Shown: positions 8,279 to 17,000 of the stretch, piece after piece
Position numbering within the stretch: position 1 is the stretch's first letter
Layout of the letters: each line of letters begins with the position of its first letter
Assembly: GCA_004211695.1 (NCBI GenBank)
Contig: SEEV01000004.1
Location: 1-52,104 of the forward strand
Direction: 5' to 3'
Length of the DNA stretch: 52,104 nucleotides
DNA from: Rhodococcus sp. (in: high G+C Gram-positive bacteria)
GTDB lineage: Bacteria; Actinomycetota; Actinomycetes; Mycobacteriales; Mycobacteriaceae
The notes under the pieces: generated by a model
Database searches by the model: none
What the model was told of the DNA's origin: nothing
Seen by the model: the letters and a program-made list of their open reading frames with translations, nothing else
Position numbers and translations under genes: made by a program

Positions 8279-9162
8279 CGGAAGGGTTCGAGGACGTGGC
8301 GGACGTGGTCCGGCGCTTCGATGCCGAGGACTACCTCCTCGATGTCGGTACGGCGTCGGCCCTGTATCTCGCTGCCGTCCTGCGCCGTCCGCTGCTGCTC
8401 GAAGGGGAACCCGGAGTCGGCAAGACCACCGCCGCCAAGGCGCTCGCGACCGTGCTCGGCGCACCGCTGATCCGTCTGCAGTGTTATGAGGGACTCAGCG
8501 CGAACGAGGCCCTCTACGACTGGAATTACCAGCGCCAGTTGCTCACCATCCGGTTGGCCGAATCTCGGGGCGACGGACTGACGGAGGACGACCTGTTCGC
8601 CGAGGAATTCCTGCTTCAGCGTCCGATCCTCCACTGCGTCAGATATCGGGGGCCGACGCCGCCCGTGCTGCTGATCGACGAAATAGACAGGGCTGACGAC
8701 GAGTTCGAAGCGCTTCTCCTCGAATTCCTGGGGGAGGCCTCGGTCACCGTTCCCGAGCTGGGAACGTTCACGGCCGAACACCACCCCGTCGTGGTGCTGA
8801 CGTCCAACCGGAGTCGAGACCTCCACGACGCCCTGCGCCGGCGTTGCCTGTACCACTGGATCGACTATCCCGAACCGGCCCGGGCGGCCGCCATCGTGCG
8901 CCGCACGGTACCCGCGGCCGCGGCGCCCCTCATCGAGCATGCCACCCGCTTCGTCGGCCGTGCACGCGAACTCGACCTCGACAAGCCACCCGGCATCGCG
9001 GAGACGATCGACTGGGTATCGGCACTCGCGGCGCTCGGAGTGGCCGACCTGGTTCGCGACGACGCGATCTCGAGCCTGAGTGCGCTCGCCAAGACCCCGG
9101 ACGACCGCGCGATCGTTCAGGATGCATTCGCCGAGTACGCGCACGGCCTGGCCACCGGATGA
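8275..9162 (+). CDS. coxD: MoxR-type AAA+ ATPase CoxD
   Basis: 295 residues from ATG 8275, overlapping the previous stop (ATGA). Walker A is GEPGVGKT (about residues 44-51), Walker B is VLLIDEIDR (about 133-141), and TSNRSRDLHDALRRR gives sensor 1 and the arginine finger. CoxD is known as a membrane-associated AAA+ chaperone needed to place sulfur and copper on the molybdenum of CoxL. It normally works with the VWA protein CoxE, which is encoded two genes downstream. The length is typical. Confidence 0.9.
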   Translation: MTEGFEDVADVVRRFDAEDYLLDVGTASALYLAAVLRRPLLLEGEPGVGKTTAAKALATVLGAPLIRLQCYEGLSANEALYDWNYQRQLLTIRLAESRGDGLTEDDLFAEEFLLQRPILHCVRYRGPTPPVLLIDEIDRADDEFEALLLEFLGEASVTVPELGTFTAEHHPVVVLTSNRSRDLHDALRRRCLYHWIDYPEPARAAAIVRRTVPAAAAPLIEHATRFVGRARELDLDKPPGIAETIDWVSALAALGVADLVRDDAISSLSALAKTPDDRAIVQDAFAEYAHGLATG

Positions 9163-9174
9163 GAGGCTTCTGTC

Positions 9175-9825
9175 ATGAAGATTGCCAACGAGTTCACCGT
9201 CAGCGCACCGATCGAGCAGGCATGGGAGGTACTCAGCGATCTCGAGGAGGTTGCCCCGCTGCTCCCCGGGGCACAGATGACCGGACGGGAAGGCGACGAC
9301 TACCTGGGGAAGGTGAAGGTCAAGGTCGGCCCGGTGACGAGTGAATTCAAGGGCAAGGCCACCTTCGTGGAGCGTGACTCGAAGGAGCACCGCGCCGTGA
9401 TCGATGCCCGCGGCCGGGACTCGCGCGGATCCGGCAACGCGTCCGCGACGATCACCGCGCAGTTGCACGAGACCGGTGACGGCACCCGCGTCACCGTCGA
9501 CACCGACATGAAGATCGTCGGCAAACTCGCGCAGTTCGGCAGCGGGATGATTCAGCAGGTGTCGGAGAAACTCATGGGGCAGTTCGCGGAGTCGTTGGAA
9601 GCGAAGCTCGCCGGGGGTCCCGGCGAGGAGCCGGCATCCGCGCCCGCCACAGCCGACTCCACGGGAACCGCGACGCTGTCGGTGGCCCCGCCGGCCGCGG
9701 AACCGGCTCCGCTGGACCTCCTCGCACTGTCTGGGGTGGGGGCCTGGAAGCGGTACGCCCCGATCCTCGCCGCCGTCCTCGCGGGAATCGTGGTCGTGCT
9801 CGTGGTGGGCCGCCGCAGGCGATGA
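9175..9825 (+). CDS. coxG: CoxG: SRPBCC domain protein with C-terminal membrane anchor
   Basis: 216 residues. The SRPBCC/CoxG lipid-binding fold spans about residues 1-145 (MKIANEFTVSAPIEQAWEV at the start, then LLPGAQM). A proline/alanine-rich linker follows, and then one transmembrane helix (about 190-210) ending in GRRRR, so the N-terminal domain would face the cytosol. In CO dehydrogenase loci CoxG recruits the enzyme to the membrane and has been linked to handing electrons to menaquinone. It sits 12 bases after coxD and overlaps coxE by 4 bases. Confidence 0.88.
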   Translation: MKIANEFTVSAPIEQAWEVLSDLEEVAPLLPGAQMTGREGDDYLGKVKVKVGPVTSEFKGKATFVERDSKEHRAVIDARGRDSRGSGNASATITAQLHETGDGTRVTVDTDMKIVGKLAQFGSGMIQQVSEKLMGQFAESLEAKLAGGPGEEPASAPATADSTGTATLSVAPPAAEPAPLDLLALSGVGAWKRYAPILAAVLAGIVVVLVVGRRRR

Positions 9826-11042
9826 GTGCGACGGGCGTCCTGCGGGGCGTCGACCTCGCGTCGTTCGCGGTGGCCCTCGTCGCCAGGCTGCGCGCTCGCG
9901 GCGTCGTGGTCTCGGCAAGTGGCCCTGCGGTGTTCGTGCAGGCGCTGCACCTGTCGCCGCCCACCTCCCGGTCGCGGCTGTACTGGTCGGCGCGACTGAC
10001 GCTCGTCAATCGCGTCGACGATCTCGCGCCGTTCGACGCGGTGTTCGACGCGGTCTTCGCCGATGCCGTACTGTCGCTGGACCCGCACGCGCGGCGGGGC
10101 GCGGCCCCGGGGCGAGACCCTGCACTGGCCGGTGTCCGCGACGGACGCGACCGGCCCGGTGCGGCGGAGGACGTCGCAGGCGTGCCGTGGATGACACGAC
10201 CGATGATGACGGGCGGCGACGACAGCGGCGAGGACGAGCTCAGCGACTCTCCGACGGCCGTGCCGGACACCCTGCCCAGCCGGCTCGTGGCCCGCGCCGA
10301 CGAACCCTTCGCCCGGTTCGACGCCGCCGATCTCCGCCTCCTCGGCTCCTGGCTGGAGCAGGCCACCGCGGGCTGGCCGACCCGCCGCACCCGGCGGCGC
10401 GAAGTGCACCGCCGCGGCCGTCGTATCGACCTGCGGGCCACGATGAACCGGTCCCGGGCCACGGGCTGGGAATCGGTGGTCCTGGCCAGGACCCGCGCCC
10501 GGCACCGTCCGCGGCGCATCGTGATGCTGTGCGACGTGAGCCGGTCGATGCAGCCGTACGCCGCGATCTACCTCCACCTCATGCGCGCCGCGGTACAACG
10601 GCAGACCGCGGGCAGACCGGAGGTGTTCGCCTTCTCCACGTCGTTGACGAGGCTCACCCCCGTGCTGGCCCACCGCAGCGCGGAGACCGCGATCCGTAAG
10701 GCGAACGAGAAGGTCGTCGACAGATTCGGTGGCACCCACATCGCGGGCAGCCTGAGCGAACTCCTGGCCTCGCCGCACGGCAACGCGTTGCGCGGCGCAC
10801 TCGTGGTCGTCGCTTCCGACGGCTGGGACAGCGACGATCCGGCACGTCTCGCGCACGCGCTCACCCGGGTGCGGCGCCGCGCGCACCGGGTGGTGTGGCT
10901 CAACCCGCGTGCCGGTGATCCCGACTTCCGGCCGCTCGCCGGCTCGATGGCGGCCGCACTGCCCTTCTGTGATGCGTTCCTCCCGGCACATTCGCTGTCC
11001 GCGCTGCGCGACGTTCTCGACGTCATCGGCCGAATGGGTTGA
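9822..11042 (+). CDS. coxE: VWA-domain protein CoxE
   Basis: 406 residues. The C-terminal von Willebrand A domain has the MIDAS motif DVSRS beginning at D238, the T loop GGTHIAGS and the downstream acidic loop ASDGWDSDD. The N-terminal 190 residues are basic and helical with an acidic insert, GGDDSGEDELS. CoxE acts with the CoxD ATPase in maturation of the CO dehydrogenase active site. It is the last gene of the cox run; a 148-base gap with no gene separates it from the next open frame. Confidence 0.88.
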   Translation: MSATGVLRGVDLASFAVALVARLRARGVVVSASGPAVFVQALHLSPPTSRSRLYWSARLTLVNRVDDLAPFDAVFDAVFADAVLSLDPHARRGAAPGRDPALAGVRDGRDRPGAAEDVAGVPWMTRPMMTGGDDSGEDELSDSPTAVPDTLPSRLVARADEPFARFDAADLRLLGSWLEQATAGWPTRRTRRREVHRRGRRIDLRATMNRSRATGWESVVLARTRARHRPRRIVMLCDVSRSMQPYAAIYLHLMRAAVQRQTAGRPEVFAFSTSLTRLTPVLAHRSAETAIRKANEKVVDRFGGTHIAGSLSELLASPHGNALRGALVVVASDGWDSDDPARLAHALTRVRRRAHRVVWLNPRAGDPDFRPLAGSMAAALPFCDAFLPAHSLSALRDVLDVIGRMG

Positions 11043-11190
11043 GCCGGTGGGTGGTGCGAATCCACGCCCCCGCCGCACGGTCGGGGCGCGTGTCGCGTTG
11101 CGTGCGAGCCGTCGTTGCTCCGCGGAGCGAGATGACGGATGATCGACCAGGGTCGATCGGGAGTCGTGCCAACCAAGCGAGGCAGGTGCC

Positions 11191-12954
11191 GTGGCTACGC
11201 TCAGTTCAGTGAACGTCGGGATGCCCCGGGACGTTTCTTGGCATGGGCGGACCGTACACACCGGTATCTGGAAGCGGCCCGTCGACGGCCCGCGCACAGT
11301 CCGGACGCTCAACATCGACGGTGACGGCCAGGGTGACCTCGGCGGCCACGGTGGTGAGAACCGCGCGGTGCTGGTGTACCAGACCGACTCCTACCGTCAC
11401 TGGAGTGAGCACCTGCGACGCGACGATCTCGAGCCGGGACACTTCGGCGAGAACTTCACGGTCGACGGTCTGCCCGACGACGAGGTCTGCATCGGCGACC
11501 GCTACCGGATCGGGACCGCGGTCTTCGAGGTCACCCAGCCCCGCGTGACGTGCTACCGGGTGGGCCTGCGGATGAACGAACCGCAGATGGCCGCACTGCT
11601 CGTGTCCCACCGGCGGCCCGGTTTCTACCTCAGGGTGATCGAGGAGGGGGAGGTGGAGGCCGGGCAGGGCATCGTCAAGATCGCATCCGGTCCGGAAGCG
11701 GTGTCCGTCGCCGAGATCGATGCGCTCCTGTACCTGCCCGGCCACCCGCGGGGCGCGCTCGAACGCGCCTTGCGCATCCCGGCACTGAGTCCCGGGTGGA
11801 AGGGTTCGCTGCGGAGCCTTCTGGACCAGGCCGACACGGGGGCAGGCGGAAACACCGGACTGACGAGAACGGCCGGCAGCCCGCCGCCGGCGTGGGCCGG
11901 GTTCCGGGCGCTGACGGTCACCGGGAAGCACGCGGAGAGCCGCGACGTGCTCTCGTTGACGTTGGCCGCCGCCGACGGGACAGCCCTGCCGTCGTGGCGT
12001 GCGGGTCAGTCGGTCACGCTCCGCGTGCACCCCGGCGAGGGCGCCCCGCTGATCCGGAGTTACTCGCTGTCCAATCGTCCCGGCGCCCCCGAATACCGGA
12101 TCAGTGTGAAACGGGAACCGCACGGCGCGGCCGGTCGCTACCTCCATTCGCGTGTGCGCCTCGGCGACACCATCGAGGTGGCGGCGCCGCGCGGGACGTT
12201 CTCCCTGGACGGCGGGGAGAGCCCGGTGGTGCTCGTGTCTGCGGGCGTAGGTGTCACACCCGTGCTGTCCATGTTGTACGCACTGGCAGAAGCGGATTCG
12301 GCCCGGCCGGTGTGGTGGGTCCACGGTGCTCGCGACGGATCCGAGCACGCTTTCGCCGACGAGAGTCGGGACCTTCTGCGCCGGCTGCCCGGCAGCTGCG
12401 CACACATCGCGTACAGCCGACCGGCCGACACCGACCGGATTGGTGTCGACTACGCCACGGCCGGGCGGCTTTCCACGGAACTGATCGGCAGTCTCGGTCT
12501 GCCCCACGACGCGGATGCGTACCTCTGCGGGCCCGCCTCGTTCATGGCCGACCTCGGCTCCGCGCTGGCCGCGCACGGACTCGACCCGGCGCGGATCCAC
12601 GTCGAAACGTTCGGTGCAGAGGGAGCCCTCAATCCCGGTGTGGTTGCGTCGTCTTCGTCTTCGGTTGCGCCCCACCCGCCGCCCGGGCCTCCCGGTGCCG
12701 GCCCGGCGGTCTCGTTCGCGCGCAGCGGGCTCACCGTGCCGTGGGATCCGGGGCGGGGGACGCTGCTCGAGCTCGCCGAAGCCTGCGACGTCCCCACCCG
12801 CTGGTCGTGCCGCACCGGCGTCTGCCACACCTGCGAAACAGCCCTGCTGTCCGGACCCGTCGACTACGACCCGGAACCCGTCGAACGACCCGCCGAGGGG
12901 AACACCCTCATCTGCTGCACCCGCCCGGCGAACGCCGTCGTTCTGGACTTGTAG
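11191..12954 (+). CDS. MOSC domain - ferredoxin reductase - [2Fe-2S] fusion protein
   Basis: 587 residues from GTG 11191. Residues about 10-165 form a YiiM-like MOSC domain (TGIWKRPVDGP, GHGGENRAV, CYRVGLR). Then come FAD-binding and NAD(P)-binding domains of the ferredoxin reductase type (about 235-450, RSYSLSN and GVGVTPVLSML). A C-terminal plant-type ferredoxin domain has CRTGVCHTC plus a last Cys in ICCTRP. MOSC domains handle sulfur on molybdenum cofactor or reduce N-hydroxylated compounds; fusion with its own electron-transfer chain suggests a self-contained reductase. It lies 148 bases after coxE on the same strand, so a link to molybdenum metabolism is possible but unproven. Confidence 0.85.
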   Translation: MATLSSVNVGMPRDVSWHGRTVHTGIWKRPVDGPRTVRTLNIDGDGQGDLGGHGGENRAVLVYQTDSYRHWSEHLRRDDLEPGHFGENFTVDGLPDDEVCIGDRYRIGTAVFEVTQPRVTCYRVGLRMNEPQMAALLVSHRRPGFYLRVIEEGEVEAGQGIVKIASGPEAVSVAEIDALLYLPGHPRGALERALRIPALSPGWKGSLRSLLDQADTGAGGNTGLTRTAGSPPPAWAGFRALTVTGKHAESRDVLSLTLAAADGTALPSWRAGQSVTLRVHPGEGAPLIRSYSLSNRPGAPEYRISVKREPHGAAGRYLHSRVRLGDTIEVAAPRGTFSLDGGESPVVLVSAGVGVTPVLSMLYALAEADSARPVWWVHGARDGSEHAFADESRDLLRRLPGSCAHIAYSRPADTDRIGVDYATAGRLSTELIGSLGLPHDADAYLCGPASFMADLGSALAAHGLDPARIHVETFGAEGALNPGVVASSSSSVAPHPPPGPPGAGPAVSFARSGLTVPWDPGRGTLLELAEACDVPTRWSCRTGVCHTCETALLSGPVDYDPEPVERPAEGNTLICCTRPANAVVLDL

Positions 12955-12960
12955 GGGCGT

Positions 12961-13932
12961 CTACTCCTCCGCGCCACCGGGATCCGACTTGCCGGCGGCC
13001 TCGTCGCGGTCGGCCCATTCCAGCAGCGGCTCCAGCGAGAAGACGGCGTCGTCGATTCCGGCGTGCAGGTCGCCGAGTTTCGCGAACCGGTCGGGGACGG
13101 TGGCGATGGTGAACTCGTGCGGGTCCACGTCGTCGATCTCGTCCCAGGTGACCGGTGTGGACACCGTCGCGTCGGGCACCCCCCGCACCGAATACGCACT
13201 GGCGATGGTGTGATCGCGGGCGTTCTGGTTGTAGTCGACGAACAACTTGCGCGGGTCCCGGTCCTTGCGCCACCAGGTGGTGGTCACGTCCTGCGGCGAC
13301 CTGCGCTCGACCTCGCGGGCAAAGGCCAGCGCGGCACGCCGGACCTCGCCGAACCCCCAGTCCGGCCGGATCCGGACGTACACGTGCATCCCGCGTCCCC
13401 CCGATGTCTTCGGCCAGCCCGTGGCACCCAGTTCGTCGAGCACCTCGTGCACCACCCCGGCGACGCGCCGCACCGTGTCGAACCCGCAGTCGGGCATCGG
13501 ATCGAGATCGATCCGCCACTCGTCGGGACGCTCGACGTCGGCGCGGCGCGAGTTCCACGGATGGAACTCGACCGTGGACATCTGCACCGCCCAGATCACG
13601 TCCGCCGGGTGCGTCACGCACAGTTCGTCGGCGTGGCGGTTGTATCGCGGGAACGTCACCCGCACCGTCTGCACCCAGTCGGGCGCGCCGTGCGGCAACC
13701 GCTTCTGGTGGACCTTCTCCCCGCTCAGCCCGTCCGGAAACCGGTGCATCATGCAGGGGCGCTCGCGCAGTGCGCGGACGATCCCGTCGCCGACGCTCAG
13801 GTAGTAGTTCGCGAGGTCGAGTTTCGTGGCGCCGGTGGCAGGGAAGTAGACGCGCTCCGGGTGCGAGATCCGCACGGTCCGGTCGCCGACCTCCAGTTCG
13901 ACAGCGGGAGCTTTGCTCTTGCCGGTCGCCAT
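12961..13932 (-). CDS. Stand-alone LigD-type primase-polymerase (archaeo-eukaryotic primase fold)
   Basis: 323 residues. Catalytic motifs of the LigD polymerase family are visible: IDLDPMP (metal-binding Asp pair), SGGRGMHVYV, and FVDYNQNARDHTIA. There is no ligase or phosphoesterase domain, so this is the free polymerase form seen in mycobacteria and rhodococci in addition to LigD. Such enzymes add ribo- or deoxynucleotides at DNA gaps or ends during repair. The C-terminus is acidic. It converges on the MOSC fusion gene with 6 bases between stops. Confidence 0.85.
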   Translation of the reverse strand: MATGKSKAPAVELEVGDRTVRISHPERVYFPATGATKLDLANYYLSVGDGIVRALRERPCMMHRFPDGLSGEKVHQKRLPHGAPDWVQTVRVTFPRYNRHADELCVTHPADVIWAVQMSTVEFHPWNSRRADVERPDEWRIDLDPMPDCGFDTVRRVAGVVHEVLDELGATGWPKTSGGRGMHVYVRIRPDWGFGEVRRAALAFAREVERRSPQDVTTTWWRKDRDPRKLFVDYNQNARDHTIASAYSVRGVPDATVSTPVTWDEIDDVDPHEFTIATVPDRFAKLGDLHAGIDDAVFSLEPLLEWADRDEAAGKSDPGGAEE

Positions 13933-14046
13933 GCAGTCAACGTAACCCGCGGTGCATCCTCAGTCGCGACGTTTGCACAGACATTCGCCGGATTCACCGG
14001 CAATTGCGCGGGTTTCTCACCAATGTCCGTGCATTTGTGGGGCGGG

Positions 14047-17000
14047 TCAGCGTGCTCGAATCCATTCGAGCAATGCGTCCAGTGGCATCGGGGCCGACAC
14101 GTGAAATCCCTGCGCCAGATCTGCGTCGAGGACCTTGACGTGCTCCCACATCGTTTCGTCTTCGACTCCTTCGACGACGACGGTCGCATCGAGCGCGTGG
14201 GCGAGATGGATGGCGGCCTGAAGGATCTTCGCGGCGCGTGTGTCCACCACCGATCGGTCGAGCAGGGAACTGTCGATCTTGATGATCCCCGGCCTGAGCC
14301 GGTCGAGCAGTTCGAGGTTCGAGTATCCCGTGCCGAAGTCGTCGATGCTGATCGTGGCACCGAGTCGGCGCAGGACGTCGAGTGTGTCGAACGACCGTCC
14401 GCCCGGCACCAGGAACACCGATTCGGTGACCTCGGCGACCAGTTTGTCGAATCCGCCGGCAGGGTTCCACGACAGCAGCCAGTCGACGATGTCGCGCTCC
14501 CGCAATTCGGTGCCCGACAGATTGACCGCGACCTTGGGCTGCTGTTCGCCGAGTGCCTGCTGCATCGTCGTCATGTCGGCGTCGAGACAGTCGAGGACAA
14601 TTCTGCCGAGTGCCCGCAACTGCCCGGTGTCTTCCGCGACGTCGATGAAGGTGCCGGCCGCAATCAGCTCGCCGCCTCGCCGCCACCGCACCAATGCCTC
14701 GACCAGACCGACCTCGCCGGTCTCGATGTGAATCGCCGGTTGGTAGTGCAGTTCGAAGTCCTTGTTACGCACGGCCACCGCCAACTGATGGCGCATTTCG
14801 GCGCGCTCGTCGGCGATACCGTTCATGTCCTGGGTGAAGTACGCGTGCCGGTCCCGGCCCTGCTGCTTCGCTGAGTACATCGCGGTGTCCGCGTTGTGCA
14901 GTAACTCCTCGGCGTCGCGGCCGTCCTGCGGGCACAGGGCAATGCCCACCGATGCGGAGACGTATGCCAGCGAATCTCCGATCGGGACGGGTTCGCGGAT
15001 CACAGACAGGATCCGACGGGCGAAATCGTCGAGTTCGTCGAGGTCTTGGACCCTGGTGACGAGAATCGCGAACTCGTCGCCGCCGAGACGTCCGATGATG
15101 TCGTGCCGGCGGGCGACGCTTTGCAGTCGACTGGCGATCGTCGTGAGAACGACGTCCCCGACCCGGTGGCCGAGCCTGTCGTTGACCTCTTTGAACCCGT
15201 CGAGGTCCACCCAGAGCAACGCCAGACCGCCGACATCGGAGTCCAGCGCGCGTTGGGTCCTGGACCGGAAGTACGTCCGGGTGAGGAGCCCGGTCTGGGT
15301 GTCGAACTGCTCGTGCACGGCCAACTCCGCACTGAGTTCGCGCAGGTGTGTGATGTCGTGGACGACGGCGACGTGCCGCGGTCCGTCGTCGAGGCCGCTC
15401 ACCGCGCGCACCGCCAGAAGTTCGAGAGTCACCGGCCGGGGAGTTCCGTCGGCCGCCACGATCCGACGCACATCGACCTCGTCGCGCGGGCCGTCGAGCC
15501 TCGGCACGACCTCGGCCGTGTCGGTTTCGAGCAGGACCGACATCGGTGTGCCCACCAGCGATGCGGGCGCATACCCCACGAGTTCGGCGAAATTCGCGCT
15601 CGCCTGCAGAATCCGGTCGTCTCCGTCGAGGACGAGTATTCCCGCGACCTGGGTCGCCAGTAGACCGTCGAGCACGGCGGCCCGCTCGGCTGCGGCTGCC
15701 TGCAGCTGGTGGCGATCCGTGACGTCGCTCGCGCTTCCGATCAGGTAGCCCGGCGTCGTGCCGTCGGCCTCGATGAACTTCGCGGATTCTTCGACCCACC
15801 GGACGGTGCCGTCGGGCCGGACGATCCGGTACTCGACCTGCCAGCGCCGGTCCGCCGCAGCGGTCGCAGACGCGACCCGTTCGCGGTCGTCGGGGTGTAT
15901 CGCTGTTCGCAGGAGCGAAGGGTCTGCAAGGACTTGTTGCCGGTCGAGGCCGTAGAGATCCTCGACCCGTGAGGTCAGCAGGTTGAGTGATCCGGAAAGG
16001 TCGCGTTGCCAGACCAGTTCGCGGATGGATTCCGTCACGCTTTCCAGATTTTCCAGTGCGCGTTCCCGCTCCCGTTTCATCGCAGCGATTTCGCTGACGT
16101 CGATGACCACCACGATCGCGCCGAGTACTTCGGAGGCCGAGCCGAGGTAGGGCTGGGTCTGCAGTAGCAGGTCTCGGGTTCCGTCACTCAATTCGATGAT
16201 CTGCGACTGATTCGCTGCGATCGTCGAATTGAGTGTCCCGGTCAGTTGGGGCACCGGAATCGTCGTGGGCACGGCAGGAAGTGGCCGCCCGACATCGGCG
16301 GGGATGAGCGAGAACAGGCGTACCGCGAGAGGCGTGAACCGGCTGACCCGCAGTTGCCGGTCGACCAGGACGAGCCCGCTCGTGAGTGATCCCTGGATGT
16401 TCTCGAGGTCGGTGTTCGCACGCACCAGTTCGGCGCCACGAGACTGCAGTTCCTGGTTGACGGTGGTCAGTTCTTCGTTCGCCGCCTCGAGTTCCTCGTT
16501 CGACGCCTGCATCTCCTCGGACGAGGCCTGCAGCTCCTCCGACGATGCCTGCAGTTCTTCGTTGATCGCCTGCAGTTCCTCGTTCGCGGCACTGAGGTCC
16601 TCGACGGTTGCCTGCAACGCCAACTGGGTGGACTCGAGCTCCGCTGTGACTCTTACTACTTCGGAGTCGGGCGTCCCCTCCGAGACCGGCAGTGCGACAC
16701 TGCTTTCGGAGAGCCGGCGAAAACTCACCACGGAGCTGAATCGGTCGCTGGTCAACCGCTTCACCGTCACGACGACGTCCTCGCCGTTTGCCCGGATCTC
16801 CCGCACAACGGTGTCGGGACTGCTGTGCCGAAGTTGGGCGAGCATGGCGTGGACGGGGAGACGGTACGGCTGACGGAGCAGATCGACCACATCACCCGTG
16901 TGGGTGCCTTCCGCCACCGCGCACCACGGGGACACGTCGCCGAAGACCTCGGCGACCGCGTTGTGTTCGTCGAGGACCAGGGACGGCGGCGCCAACACAC

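Noticed and set aside
16440-16600. Tandem short repeats that could suggest a CRISPR or satellite
   Set aside because: They are in frame and encode the EELQAS coiled coil between CheR and PAS domains; the units vary and there are no spacers.
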